Shown: positions 44,419 to 53,160, counted from the stretch's first letter. The stretch is 64,000 nucleotides of DNA from an uncultured Porphyromonadaceae bacterium (GCA_900541835.1 UQLL01000007.1:1-64000), one strand, 5' to 3'. The notes: generated from the sequence alone by a model not told the origin. Numbers and translations: made by a program.

Positions 44419-45732
44419 CTATATTTTCCCGACGGTGAATAGCAGCCGATAGTAATTGTATATTATGTTTATCCGTGCGTTTACAAGCTGCTGCTCGGCA
44501 TCGAGGCGTGAGTTTGCGGCGTCGAGCAAGTCGGTGATGAGGGCCATCCCGGCGGCGTAGCGGGTAGAGACGATGTCATAGTTGCTGCGGGCCAGCTCCA
44601 CGCCCTTTTGGCGCGTTGCCAGCTCGATGTGGGTCTCCTGCCAGCGCACATAGGCGTCGTTGACGGCCATCGCCACCTCCTGGCGGGCATCCTCCAGCTC
44701 GGTCTGCGCAAGGGCAGTGGCCGCACGGCTCCGCGCCAGCGACTTGTCGGACTTGAACAGCGACGAGACATTGTAGCTGACGCCCACGCCCACGTACCAG
44801 TAGCTGAGGTTGCGATTGATGGGCGGCACCTCGGTGAGGATGGGGCCGTCCATGGTCCAGCCGGCCTGCAAGCCAACCTTGGGCAGGCGGCCGGCCCGCA
44901 CCAGGTCCTCGGCGCGACGGCTTATCTCCACGCCCGAAGAGGCCAGCTTCAGCCTGGACGACTCGGTGGCCGCCTCCTGCTGCCAGCGATTGGCGCCCGG
45001 ACTCGGCATGGCCTGCCGAAGCAGAGAAGAATCAGGAATCACCACTGTCCCGGCAGGCAGGCCCGAAAGCGTCACCAGGTCGGTGTTGAGGATGGAGATG
45101 GTGTTGCCGATGCGGGTGAGTTCCAGATCGAGGTCCGAGACCAGCAGCTCGTAGCGCGTGATGTCGTTGTGCAGAGCGGTGCCCTGTTCGTAACGAGCCT
45201 GTATCTCGGCCAGAACGCGCAGGGCGGCCTGACGGTTGCTGTCAACGACCGCCCGCAGGTTGGCGCACTTGTAGATGTCGAGGTAGAGGCCGGTCAGGCG
45301 CATCCGCAGGTTGTCGCGCTGCAGGTCGGTGGCCAGCCGTGCCGCCGACGACTTCAGCTCCGCCAGGCGGATGGAGTTGGTAATAGCGCCGCCGGTGTAG
45401 AGGGGCTGCGTCACTTTGACGCCCAGACCCTGGCCAAAGTGAGGGATGGGGGCACGGTGCAGGTCAGTGAGGTCGCGGGCGGTGGTGAGGCCGTCGCCGA
45501 GGAAGCTCACCGACAGACTGGCGTCAATGTCTGGAAGACGGGCCATGCGGGCTTCGTCCACGGCCATATCGGCCTCGCGCTCCGAGGCCAGTGAGGTGCG
45601 GAGACGGGCGCTGTTGGCCTCGGCGACCCTGAAAATCTCGTCCAGGGAAATGGCACGCTGGCCCCAGGCACCCTCTCCGACGCCCGCCAGGACCGCACAC
45701 AGCAGCCCCGCGAGCAATCGCAGATTGTTCAT
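44419..45732 (-). CDS. TolC-family outer-membrane efflux channel
   Basis: Signal peptide (LRLLAGLLCAVLAGVGEGAWG), then two homologous OEP halves with long Ala-, Arg- and Gln-rich helices (ISLDEIFRVAEANSARLRTS, and TALAQTELEDARQEVAMAVN with AYVRWQE) and short barrel segments (LGVKVTQPLYTGGAI, YWYVGVGVSYNV). 437 residues is normal. First gene of the TolC-HlyD-MFS operon (45732 to 41694). Family-A repeats lie just upstream of its start. Confidence 0.9.
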   Translation of the reverse strand: MNNLRLLAGLLCAVLAGVGEGAWGQRAISLDEIFRVAEANSARLRTSLASEREADMAVDEARMARLPDIDASLSVSFLGDGLTTARDLTDLHRAPIPHFGQGLGVKVTQPLYTGGAITNSIRLAELKSSAARLATDLQRDNLRMRLTGLYLDIYKCANLRAVVDSNRQAALRVLAEIQARYEQGTALHNDITRYELLVSDLDLELTRIGNTISILNTDLVTLSGLPAGTVVIPDSSLLRQAMPSPGANRWQQEAATESSRLKLASSGVEISRRAEDLVRAGRLPKVGLQAGWTMDGPILTEVPPINRNLSYWYVGVGVSYNVSSLFKSDKSLARSRAATALAQTELEDARQEVAMAVNDAYVRWQETHIELATRQKGVELARSNYDIVSTRYAAGMALITDLLDAANSRLDAEQQLVNARINIIYNYYRLLFTVGKI

Positions 45733-45751
45733 TGGGTATTGGTTGGGAATT

Positions 45752-45777
45752 GTAGGGACGCACTACTTGCGCATCCG
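45752..45777. repeat. Palindromic repeat family A, diverged
   Basis: GTAGGGACGCAC then TTGCGCATCC; the centre is ACTAC-like and poorly paired. Immediately upstream of the TolC-like gene start. Confidence 0.6.
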
Positions 45778-45794
45778 TATGATATTCAGAAATT

Positions 45795-45820
45795 GTAGGA
45801 GACGCACGGCTCGTGCGCCC
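45795..45820. repeat. Palindromic repeat family A
   Basis: GTAGGAGACGCACGG / CTCGTGCGCCC. Second copy within 45 bases upstream of the efflux operon. Confidence 0.65.
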
Positions 45821-45848
45821 TTATCACATTCGGGTTGACCCTTGCCTC

Positions 45849-45941
45849 CTAAATGGAAGCGGTGCTTTTCCAGTTCTCCTTGAAACCCCAGTTGCGGACC
45901 GGGCCAAGAGTGTAATTCGCTTTGCTGATATTGGAGTTCAT
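45849..45941 (-). CDS. Possible small protein (30 residues)
   Basis: ATG at 45941 opens 30 codons with the segments MNSNISKANYTLGPVRNWGF and KENWKSTASI. It is preceded by a TAATTTTG promoter-like element (45971-45978) giving a leader of about 25 bases with an AAAGAG ribosome-site-like stretch. I do not recognise the product. It may be a real small gene or the start of a decayed one. The rest of 45733-46133 holds only repeats. Confidence 0.3.
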   Translation of the reverse strand: MNSNISKANYTLGPVRNWGFKENWKSTASI

Positions 45942-45970
45942 TACAATGCAGCTCTTTGTGAACCGCACTG

Positions 45971-45978
45971 CAAAATTA
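45971..45978 (-). promoter_or_regulatory. -7 promoter-like element
   Basis: TAATTTTG on the minus strand, 30 bases upstream of the small reading frame at 45849-45941. It could alternatively serve the efflux operon at 45732 with a long leader. Confidence 0.45.
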
Positions 45979-46031
45979 TAAAAAAATGCCGACATGGGCA
46001 AATCGAAGCCGATGGCTGAGAGCTCGTCTTC

Positions 46032-46105
46032 TGTAGGGACGCACCCTGGTGCGTCCGTTAACCGATTGTCGTGGACTTGAAGCGGACGCACCCTGGTGCG
46101 TCCCT
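46032..46105. repeat. 74-base composite of two family-A palindromes (copy 1)
   Basis: Two palindromes (GTAGGGACGCACCCTGGTGC + GTCC; GGACGCACCCTGGTGCGTCC) joined by TTAACCGATTGTCGTGGAC. It is intergenic, just beyond the stop of the membrane-protein gene at 46134. Nearly identical to 47024-47097. Confidence 0.85.
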
Positions 46106-46133
46106 CTTTATCACCGCCGTCGACGCCCGGTTT

Positions 46134-47933
46134 TCAGCTCCTGCGGATATGGCGGTATGCCTTTTCGGTAAGCTCCTCCTTGCTGGGCAGGAAGCGTCGG
46201 CTCTTGGTGGCGTCGCGTATCGAGTCGGCCTGTGCCGTCGGCACTGCCAGCTTGGCAAAAGTAGTGTCACTGTAGAAAGGCACCAGCTCATAACCGGGTG
46301 CCAGCGGCACAGAGTCGGGCAGTTCGCGGACGCGGATCCCGGCCTGCCGTATGGCATATGCCTGGCTCGGCCTCAGGTCGCGCACTGCCACCTCGCGCCC
46401 TGCCAGTACCTCCCGTATGGCGCCGCGTCGGGCGCACAGCTCAGTAGTCTCCATGGCCGTGCGGGCCAGGCTCAGAAGCAGTGTCACCGCCGTCAGACAC
46501 ACCAGCGCCACACGGCAGGCCTTGGCCGCACGGCCTCGGAAAGCCGTCAGCGCCAGGTAGCCCAGCGGCACCACCAGCCACAGCTGAGGCACGTAACGCG
46601 CCCACCACGACTGCGCGAAGCAGAAGCAGCTCAGCGTGGCCACCACAGCCGTGTAGGCTATCCATCCGCCACTCTTCCGCCTTGCAGCATACACAGCCAC
46701 GGCGCCCCAGCTCAACACGAAAAGCAGCAGGCTGAAAGGCCCGAAACCGCCCACGCGCTGGTCGACGGCCATCGTCGCCGAATGGCTGTCGGGCGTCAGG
46801 TACGACCGCACAAATGCCGAAAAACGGTCCATGCCGACCACAGCGGGGGCCGTGTTGCCTCCCATGATGTCCACCGCCCCCCGGCCCATCAGCGGGTAGA
46901 GCGGATGCGAGTAATGGAGCGTGTTGGTGACGTACGGATGATAGCAGACCAGCAGTGTGCCAACCACCGCCGCCCCGACAGCCGTAAACAGGAAAAGCCT
47001 CCAGGCTGAGAGCTGTCGCCTCCTGTAGGGACGCACCCTGGTGCGTCCGTTAACCGATTGTCGTGGACCTAAAGCGGAGGCACCCTGGTGCGTCCCTAAA
47101 TATGGACTCGACTCTCGACTCTCGACCCTCCACATAATATAGGCAATGGCCAGCACCGTCAGCCCCTCGTAGAAGAAGGCGTTAAACTTGGTGGCCACGG
47201 CCATGAACACCGTCAGCACCAGCGCCGACAGCCACAACGCCCGACTCTCGCCCCGCGCCAGCCCCCAGGCCGCGCAGATGGTGACCAAGATATAGAAATA
47301 GGCCGCAAAGTCGATGTAAAAGGTAAGCGCCTGGCACAGGAAGACCGGGTTGGCCACCGCCAGACCCACCACCAGCGCCCGTTTTTTAGCTAAGAGCTGA
47401 GAGCCGAGACGTCCGCTGACGTGCCAGAGCAGCAGGCCGGTGGCCGTAGCCAACACCAGGTTCACGGCCCGGCCCGACTCGATGTTGCCGGTCATGGCCA
47501 TGACACAGGCCTGCATCATCTCCATGCCCTTGGCGTAGTGGCGAGTCCAGAGCGTAACGTCGCCGCACTCGGTCGGGTGCAGGTAGAAATTACACCCCCG
47601 GAAGAAGGCGTAGACGGCATCCTGGTGGTACGACACGCCGTCCACCGAATAGTCGTACGTGCAACCGGCCAGCCACAGAGCCACTCCCCACACCGCCACC
47701 TGCACCAGCAGGCAACCGGCAACGAACCATGAGCGACGAGCAATAGACTTGGCAGCAGCCGCGTCGCTGCCGCCGCTCAATAAGAATACACCTGCACCGG
47801 CCAGCAGGAAAGCCGCAGGCATAATCCAGGCATCCACCTGGCCGCCGCATAGCTGCGTCAGCGCGACCAGCACGAGCGACAGCCCGAGCGTGCCTACCAT
47901 CCACAGCCCGGAGCAGAGAGATTTCGATTCCAT
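46134..47933 (-). CDS. Polytopic membrane protein, possibly GT-C-type glycosyltransferase
   Basis: 599 residues with about 11-13 hydrophobic segments. An early extracytoplasmic loop has acidic and aromatic residues (CTYDYSVDGVSYHQDAVYAF) as in GT-C glycosyltransferases, and the C-terminal soluble part (SDTTFAKLAVPTAQADSIRD) is small. I cannot assign a substrate. About 30 residues in the middle (near residues 278-305) are encoded by a composite family-A repeat plus CTCGACTCTCGACTCTCG-like text, and would form a hydrophilic loop between two membrane segments. The gene stays open through it. Single gene upstream of the repeats and the efflux operon. Confidence 0.65.
   Translation of the reverse strand: MESKSLCSGLWMVGTLGLSLVLVALTQLCGGQVDAWIMPAAFLLAGAGVFLLSGGSDAAAAKSIARRSWFVAGCLLVQVAVWGVALWLAGCTYDYSVDGVSYHQDAVYAFFRGCNFYLHPTECGDVTLWTRHYAKGMEMMQACVMAMTGNIESGRAVNLVLATATGLLLWHVSGRLGSQLLAKKRALVVGLAVANPVFLCQALTFYIDFAAYFYILVTICAAWGLARGESRALWLSALVLTVFMAVATKFNAFFYEGLTVLAIAYIMWRVESRESSPYLGTHQGASALGPRQSVNGRTRVRPYRRRQLSAWRLFLFTAVGAAVVGTLLVCYHPYVTNTLHYSHPLYPLMGRGAVDIMGGNTAPAVVGMDRFSAFVRSYLTPDSHSATMAVDQRVGGFGPFSLLLFVLSWGAVAVYAARRKSGGWIAYTAVVATLSCFCFAQSWWARYVPQLWLVVPLGYLALTAFRGRAAKACRVALVCLTAVTLLLSLARTAMETTELCARRGAIREVLAGREVAVRDLRPSQAYAIRQAGIRVRELPDSVPLAPGYELVPFYSDTTFAKLAVPTAQADSIRDATKSRRFLPSKEELTEKAYRHIRRS
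47024..47097. repeat. 74-base composite of two family-A palindromes (copy 2, inside a gene)
   Basis: Differs from copy 1 at about three internal positions plus the outer end. Located inside the membrane-protein gene; read in frame as LGTHQGASALGPRQSVNGRT followed by RVRPY. About 920 bases separate it from copy 1. Confidence 0.85.
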
Positions 47934-47963
47934 GCTACAAAATTAATAAAATTTCGCCATGCA

Positions 47964-47995
47964 CTTGCACGGTTCGGGAAAAAGCATTAACTTTG
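47964..47995 (+). promoter_or_regulatory. Promoter of the tRNA gene
   Basis: CTTG at 47964-47967, 20-base spacer, TAACTTTG at 47988-47995; the tRNA begins 29 bases later. Confidence 0.65.
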
Positions 47996-48023
47996 CAGCG
48001 CAAAATGGGGAATACCCTTTGCC

Positions 48024-48097
48024 GGTCCTATAGCTCAGTTGGTTAGAGCACCTGACTCATAATCAGGGAGTCCTTGGTTCAAGCCCAAGTGGGACCA
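48024..48097 (+). tRNA. tRNA with anticodon CAT (elongator Met or Ile2)
   Basis: A 74-base cloverleaf: acceptor GGTCCTA with TGGGACC and discriminator A. D arm AGCTCAGTTGGTTAGAGCA, anticodon stem CCTGA/TCAGG with loop CTCATAA, T arm TTGGTTCAAGCCCAA. Whether the C34 is lysidine-modified (Ile2) cannot be read from sequence. No encoded CCA. Confidence 0.9.
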
Positions 48098-48105
48098 CCC
48101 TAAGG

Positions 48106-48147
48106 AATCTCGAAATGTCTGAAAATCAGACATTCCGAGATTTTTCT
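48106..48147 (+). terminator. Rho-independent terminator after the tRNA
   Basis: AATCTCGAAATGTCTGA pairs with TCAGACATTCCGAGATT (one mismatch, AAA loop), followed by TTTCTT. Confidence 0.88.
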
Positions 48148-48158
48148 TAAAAAATCAG

Positions 48159-48166
48159 TACCTTTG
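48159..48166 (+). promoter_or_regulatory. -7 promoter element of the histidine kinase gene
   Basis: TACCTTTG 25 bases upstream of the kinase ATG; the -33 position is T-rich but lacks a clean TTTG. Confidence 0.55.
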
Positions 48167-48191
48167 CTTTATAATTCAACCACCGTTCAGC

Positions 48192-49943
48192 ATGAAGTCC
48201 CGACACCCAGCAGCAAGATACGCGTTTATGGTCACATTAATCCTTGTGGCATTCAGCCTGCCGTGCCCTGTCAGCGCAGACAATAGCGCAGATATTGCGA
48301 CACTGCGGGAAGCCGCCGACAGCCTTCATGGCATCGGCCGCACAGACTCGGCCGCCATCGTGGGGCAACGCGTGATAGAATTGGCGGAGAAAACCGGCAA
48401 TCCGACGCTGATAGTGGGAGCACATTCGTCGCAGGGTGTCTACCTTAGGTCACTCGGGAAAATTGACGAGGCATTGAAAAACTATGAGTCGGCCCTGAAG
48501 ATAGTCACTTCCGGCGCATTCCGCCAGCATCCCGACCAGGAGGCCATCGAGGAGATTGCATCGCTGTATATAAATCTTGCAGTCCTCAATCTCGACATGC
48601 AGCATAAGGGCGATGCGGCGAAGAATGCCGTAAACTCGGCCTCCTGGGTTTCCCAAAGCAACGACCCGGAATTGAAAAGCATGATCTACGGCGTAGCCGG
48701 ATCTGTGCTCACAGGGTGCGGCGATCTTGACAAGGCCATGAAGTACCAGAAGCTGGCATACGGCAACGCAATTGAATCGGGCAACGATGAAGCCGCATTC
48801 CGCGCCGCCGCATACACTATGCTCATAGCCGACCGCACTGGAAACAAGGCGGCAGCGAATGAGTGGAGGGTCAGATGCAATGAGCTGCTGCCCGACATCA
48901 AGTCCCCGATGGCACTGCTGGTATTCTACCAGGCCGAATGCTCGATATGCCTTAAAAACAACGACTACAACGGCTCTGTAACCTGGTTCAACAAGATTCT
49001 CAGCCTCGACGGCATCGACAACCTCCCTTTCGTGAAGCTCGACTGTTACGGAAATCTGCATGAGGCATATGCACACTTGGGCGACTACACAAACGCATAC
49101 AAGACGCTGCTGAAGGCTTATAACCTGCGCAACGAGCTGTGGGAGGAAGAGAAGTCACAGAGCCTCCAGGAGCTGACGGTGAAATATGACTCCAAGGAGA
49201 AGGAGCTCGCCTTGACCCGGAGCGAGGCAAGGAGGGCACAGACTCTCATGTGGCTGTTTGCAGCTCTCGGGCTCCTGCTTATCTGCGCCGTGGTCTTCAT
49301 CGTCTACGCCAGCCGGCAGAAGAGGCGCCGGATGCAGCAGTACATTGAAGGCCTGGAGAACGAACGGCGCCGGATGTCGACCGAACTCCACGACGGCGTC
49401 TGCAACGACCTACTGACCATACAGATGCAGATGTCCAGGGGCGAGTCCGCCGACGCCGCCGCGATGATCGACACCTGCCGCCAGACCGTGCGCCGCATCT
49501 CCCATGAGCTCATGCCGCCCGAGTTCGCATATGCCGACCTCAGCGAGGTGGTAGGCTCTTACGTGGCCAAGCAGCGCGAAGCCCACACCGACCGCATCGA
49601 CCTCGAATATGCGTCCGAGTCTGCCGGCGCCTCATTCCGCGACGTCCCCGAGGCGACCGCACTCGAAGTCTACCGCATCATCCAGGAGGCCGTCGGCAAC
49701 TCCGTCAAGCACTCCGGCGCCAGCCGCATCCTGGTCAGCCTGACCCTTGCCGACAATGAGCTCACCGCGACAGTCACCGACAACGGCTCCTATAAATTCA
49801 CAGACAAGAAGGGACTGGGAGAAAAATCCATGCGCCGCCGTGCCGCCGCCGTCGGCGGCACAATTGAAATGAAAACAGTCGGAAATGGAGGGACAGAAGT
49901 CAAATTGTCCGTTAGAATCCCGAAAAACTACGGAAATCCGTAA
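48192..49943 (+). CDS. TPR-containing sensor histidine kinase (HisKA_3 / NarL-type)
   Basis: Signal peptide, then about 300 residues of tetratricopeptide-like helices (ASLYINLAVLNLDMQHKGDA, YGNLHEAYAHLGDYTNAYKT) outside the membrane. One membrane segment (LMWLFAALGLLLICAVVFIV, about 352-372) precedes the HisKA_3 dimerisation region with the phospho-acceptor His near residue 400 in STELHDGVCNDLL. A HATPase domain follows (EAVGNSVKHSGASRI, TVTDNGSYKF, GLGEKSMRRRAAAVGG). Its partner response regulator starts 69 bases downstream. The signal is unknown; the TPR region suggests protein or peptide sensing. Confidence 0.9.
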   Translation: MKSRHPAARYAFMVTLILVAFSLPCPVSADNSADIATLREAADSLHGIGRTDSAAIVGQRVIELAEKTGNPTLIVGAHSSQGVYLRSLGKIDEALKNYESALKIVTSGAFRQHPDQEAIEEIASLYINLAVLNLDMQHKGDAAKNAVNSASWVSQSNDPELKSMIYGVAGSVLTGCGDLDKAMKYQKLAYGNAIESGNDEAAFRAAAYTMLIADRTGNKAAANEWRVRCNELLPDIKSPMALLVFYQAECSICLKNNDYNGSVTWFNKILSLDGIDNLPFVKLDCYGNLHEAYAHLGDYTNAYKTLLKAYNLRNELWEEEKSQSLQELTVKYDSKEKELALTRSEARRAQTLMWLFAALGLLLICAVVFIVYASRQKRRRMQQYIEGLENERRRMSTELHDGVCNDLLTIQMQMSRGESADAAAMIDTCRQTVRRISHELMPPEFAYADLSEVVGSYVAKQREAHTDRIDLEYASESAGASFRDVPEATALEVYRIIQEAVGNSVKHSGASRILVSLTLADNELTATVTDNGSYKFTDKKGLGEKSMRRRAAAVGGTIEMKTVGNGGTEVKLSVRIPKNYGNP

Positions 49944-49974
49944 TTGACGCGCATCACAGGACGTGGTAACTTTG
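49943..49974 (+). promoter_or_regulatory. Promoter of the response regulator gene
   Basis: ATTG at 49943-49946, 20-base spacer, TAACTTTG at 49967-49974. It overlaps the last base of the kinase stop region and suggests the regulator can be transcribed separately from the kinase. Confidence 0.6.
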
Positions 49975-50011
49975 CAGAAAATAATCACCTGCAACCCACC
50001 ACCTACTGAAG

Positions 50012-50668
50012 ATGACCGACAAATCAATCATTTCACGGATGCGAATAGCCGTAGTCGACGACCACGACCTGATACGGGAGGGGCTGAACACAGTCCTGGT
50101 CGGCCTCGGCGTCGAGACCGTAGACAAGTTCAGCACCGCTACGGCCCTGGCCGAGCGGCTTGAGGCCGGTCAGACCTACGATTTCCACATCATCGACCTG
50201 GAGTTGCCCGACCTCGACGGCTTTGTGCTCATCGAGATGATACGGGCTCGCAATTCCCATGCCCATATAATAGTAAGCACCGTACACGACGAGATCTGGA
50301 CCCTTCGCAAACTCCTTGCCCGCGACGTCGACGCCATCATATACAAGTCCGGCGACGGCAACGAGATCATCACGGCCATCGGCGAGATACTGCTTGGCCG
50401 CCACTATTACTGCCCCGGTGTGCTGAAAGCCCTGGAAGCAGCCGCAGACCCGTCGCTGCACCCCACCACTCGCGAGCTCGAAGTGCTGCATCATATCGCG
50501 CAGGGCAAGACCTCGCGCGAAATCGCCGCCGCTATGTTCGTCTCCGACAACACCGTCGAGGCCCACCGCAAATCACTGTTCGCCAAGATCGGCGCCATCA
50601 ACGTGGCCGACCTCATAGTAAAAGCCATCGACAAAGGCTATCTCCGCAAGAGCGGACTGAAGCGCTGA
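50012..50668 (+). CDS. NarL/LuxR-family response regulator
   Basis: Receiver domain with acidic pocket VVDDHD, phospho-acceptor Asp62 in HIIDLELPDLDG, and Lys in IIYKSGDG. The C-terminal LuxR-type helix-turn-helix reads LHPTTRELEVLHHIAQGKTS and REIAAAMFVSDNTVEAHRKS. The pair with the upstream TPR kinase forms a standard two-component system. An ATG ten codons in (MRIAVVDDHD) is an equally plausible start. It may control the small exported-protein gene that follows 29 bases later. Confidence 0.93.
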   Translation: MTDKSIISRMRIAVVDDHDLIREGLNTVLVGLGVETVDKFSTATALAERLEAGQTYDFHIIDLELPDLDGFVLIEMIRARNSHAHIIVSTVHDEIWTLRKLLARDVDAIIYKSGDGNEIITAIGEILLGRHYYCPGVLKALEAAADPSLHPTTRELEVLHHIAQGKTSREIAAAMFVSDNTVEAHRKSLFAKIGAINVADLIVKAIDKGYLRKSGLKR

Positions 50669-50697
50669 CTCACATTCATAAACCCAATCCCCCTACA

Positions 50698-51252
50698 ATG
50701 AGAAAAACAACCCTGCTGCTGGCCCTTGCTGCCATGCTCCTGCTGCCCGTCTCCACCAATGCCCAGATAGGCAAGCTGCTGAAAAAGACCAAGAAAACCG
50801 TGGAACAAGTGCTGGCGCCGGTCACCGGCACCACCGCCGAGGCCAATCCCCTGGCCGACGTGGCCGACATACAGCTGATCTACGCCATAGGCGACACTGT
50901 ATCCGCCAACTACGGCCGCGTGACGCTCGTGCTCAGCGTCAACATGAAGGTCAACAATCCGCAGATCCGGCTCGGAAGCGTCAACAACGTCGCAATGATG
51001 GCAGTGACCCCTGACGGCAAAGTGTATAAGCCCGAGCTAAATCTCAACGGGGTATACCCCAAAGACGTTGTGGAAGGCACCGCCGTCACCATTCCGCTAA
51101 ACGACCCCGACATGGTGTTCCCCGACATTCCGCTGGGCACTTCCATGTTCCAGACCGTCAAGCTGGGAGTGATGGTCGACCCACAGCACAAGGAGACCCT
51201 CACCTTCCATAACGTTCCCATCCGCTGGGAGCTCCGCACAGCTTCCCGATAA
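50698..51252 (+). CDS. Exported protein of unknown function
   Basis: Signal peptide (MRKTTLLLALAAMLLLPVSTNA), a basic helix (GKLLKKTKKTVEQVL), then a beta-rich domain of about 120 residues (VADIQLIYAIGDTVSANYGR, FQTVKLGVMVDPQHKETLTF). I do not recognise a family; the beta domain might be LEA14-like. It follows the response regulator by 29 bases on the same strand and ends before a bidirectional terminator, so it may be a member or target of that two-component operon. Confidence 0.7.
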   Translation: MRKTTLLLALAAMLLLPVSTNAQIGKLLKKTKKTVEQVLAPVTGTTAEANPLADVADIQLIYAIGDTVSANYGRVTLVLSVNMKVNNPQIRLGSVNNVAMMAVTPDGKVYKPELNLNGVYPKDVVEGTAVTIPLNDPDMVFPDIPLGTSMFQTVKLGVMVDPQHKETLTFHNVPIRWELRTASR

Positions 51253-51274
51253 CCTCACTTAGGCTCCATCCCAC

Positions 51275-51315
51275 AAAAATCTGCCCGTCCGATGATGAAG
51301 GATGGGCAGATTTTT
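51275..51315. terminator. Bidirectional rho-independent terminator
   Basis: AAAAATCTGCCC(G)TCC pairs with GGA(T)GGGCAGATTTTT. T-runs on both strands fit the convergent gene ends at 51252 and 51332. Confidence 0.9.
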
Positions 51316-51331
51316 GCAGGCGGCGGAAGTG

Positions 51332-52456
51332 TTATTGCCGGAATTTGACAAAGAGGTCCTTGCCGTAGGCTATCCAAAGGTTGCCTTTGCTGTCGAACTC
51401 CATGAAGGCGCATCCGTAGATTTCATATGGTTCAGGAGTCTGACCTTTCCACATCTTGGGCTTCATGATGTCGGTGACGATGGGGTTGGCCTCGGCCGAA
51501 GTGAGCTTATCGCCATAGCTGAACTCCACGAATCCTCGTCCACCCCTGGCTACAATCTTGGTCCCGTAGGCGGCGAAGTCCTCGAACGAGCCATTGATTT
51601 CGGCTACTGGACTCGCGCCCGTTTCGGTCATCTTTAATATCTGGGTCCTGGCGTTGCTGCCGAAGGAGCTGGTGCAGAGCAGCAGGTCGCCGTTGGCCTT
51701 GTTGTAGAGCAGCCGCTTCATTTCGCCATGGGCCTGGATGAATCGCCTCGTCTCGCCCATTTCAGGCACCACGGGATCGGACGTGACGTAGAATTTCGTC
51801 AGTCCGTGCTGGTCGTTTTCGCCATAGTTGATGAAATCGTTGTTGTCGAGACTGCGCCCGGAGCGCTTGTTGAGAACCACCTTGTCAAGGCATCCTGCCC
51901 AGAGGGAGTTGCCGATCCAGTAGGCGTCGGGCACATAATCGTTGTACACCACCACGGGCTGCATGCCGTGGTTGATGTCGAATACCACTGCGTTTTCGTT
52001 CTGTCCGTACAGCACCAGGAACCCGCCCGTAGGATCCACGTTCATGGCAGAGTACGCCTCTTCGATGTTTTTGCAGAAGTCCTTGCCGGCGGAACGCACT
52101 ATCTGCGGCTTCGTGCCTTTTGCGCCGAGGCGGTAAACGCCGTCGCCGTTGACATAGAAGTAGAGGTTTTCGCCATGTCCCGCCATTCCCTGGATGGTAG
52201 TGAAGACTTTATTGGGGTTGAGGAACGCAGCGCTGTCGGCCGTCCATGTGCGGGTGTCGATGCGCCAGATCTTCCTGGAGTTTCCGGCGAACGACTCGTG
52301 CGCGTTGTGCGTCACCCGGGTTATCTCGTCCGGCATGGCGACATGTGCGAATTTCTTCGACACCTGCTGCGCCTCGGCGCCAGGAAGCGTCGTCAGGAGT
52401 GCCACCAGCACCGAAATGAGCCGGGCCGGGAATCCGAGAGACATAGTAGTGTTCAT
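51332..52456 (-). CDS. Exported protein, probably beta-propeller, function unknown
   Basis: Signal peptide (LISVLVALLTTLPGAEA). About 340 residues of repeated beta units with the pattern of a propeller (SFAGNSRKIWRIDTRTW, GENLYFYVNGDGVYRL, NGDLLLCTSSFGSNARTQIL, DSKGNLWIAYGKDLFVKF). No catalytic motif is recognised. The start overlaps the end of the upstream lipoprotein gene by 4 bases (ATGA), so the two are translationally coupled and likely work together at the cell envelope. Confidence 0.72.
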   Translation of the reverse strand: MNTTMSLGFPARLISVLVALLTTLPGAEAQQVSKKFAHVAMPDEITRVTHNAHESFAGNSRKIWRIDTRTWTADSAAFLNPNKVFTTIQGMAGHGENLYFYVNGDGVYRLGAKGTKPQIVRSAGKDFCKNIEEAYSAMNVDPTGGFLVLYGQNENAVVFDINHGMQPVVVYNDYVPDAYWIGNSLWAGCLDKVVLNKRSGRSLDNNDFINYGENDQHGLTKFYVTSDPVVPEMGETRRFIQAHGEMKRLLYNKANGDLLLCTSSFGSNARTQILKMTETGASPVAEINGSFEDFAAYGTKIVARGGRGFVEFSYGDKLTSAEANPIVTDIMKPKMWKGQTPEPYEIYGCAFMEFDSKGNLWIAYGKDLFVKFRQ

Positions 52457-53139
52457 TCCGCTTTATAGGAGAGATGCAGTGCCACGGCTTTTGTGCAGCC
52501 TTCGGCATTGTGTTTGTTGATGACGATGTCTTCGAGCTTCAGGGGAGTGCCGGCCTTGACGCCCAGCTGGTCGGAGCCGTAGACGGACAGGGGCACCACG
52601 GCCACCTTCTGGGAGAAGACCTGGTTACCTTCGGCATCGGTGCCGACCAGGTATACATGCTCGCCCAGGCCGGCGTAGCTGGAGGCGTTCTGGCCCGACA
52701 GGCTCCGGGCATCGTCGCTCTGGTAGTTTTCAGCCGCCTCTATTTCACCGGCGACCCTGAACCGAGGTGTCTGGTCCAGCTTCGACGCAAATCCGTCGAA
52801 AGTAATCGTCATGGGACTCTTGACGGTGAACTGAGGAGTCGACTGGACTTCGAGGGTAGTTCCGTCGAGAGCCTTGGCGGCTTCTTCGAGCCTGGCTCCG
52901 TAGTCCTGCTCTGCCTTTTCGACCTCGGCCATCAGCTTCCTGCCCTCTTCTTCTGTAGAAGCGGTCTTAAACTGCTGCTTCAGGGCATCCTTCTTCTCCA
53001 TCATCTGGAGATAGAGGCCGGGTACGTCGCCGAAGAATTTAGAATCGGAGGCCTTGTCCGAGCCTCCGCCGCACGATGAGAGAGCAAGCGCTCCCATTGA
53101 CGCGATAGCCATTACGGCCATCAGGTGTCTGATTTTCAT
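52453..53139 (-). CDS. Lipoprotein of unknown function
   Basis: The ATG at 53139 gives a lipoprotein signal (MGALALSSCGGGSDK). A helical, Glu- and Lys-rich segment follows (YLQMMEKKDALKQQFKTAST, then KLMAEVEKAEQDYGARLEEA), then a beta region (VKSPMTITFDGFA, VAVVPLSVYGSDQLG). No family recognised. A TACCTTTG promoter element lies 22 bases upstream. The longer frame (from 53259) lacks a signal peptide and starts before that promoter. First gene of a two-gene operon. Confidence 0.75.
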   Translation of the reverse strand: MKIRHLMAVMAIASMGALALSSCGGGSDKASDSKFFGDVPGLYLQMMEKKDALKQQFKTASTEEEGRKLMAEVEKAEQDYGARLEEAAKALDGTTLEVQSTPQFTVKSPMTITFDGFASKLDQTPRFRVAGEIEAAENYQSDDARSLSGQNASSYAGLGEHVYLVGTDAEGNQVFSQKVAVVPLSVYGSDQLGVKAGTPLKLEDIVINKHNAEGCTKAVALHLSYKAE

Positions 53140-53160
53140 TGCTTTGTCGTTTTTTACGGG

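Noticed and set aside
46032..47097. Insertion sequence bounded by the two composite repeats
   Set aside because: The repeats are in direct orientation but the DNA between is the body of a membrane-protein gene, with no transposase.
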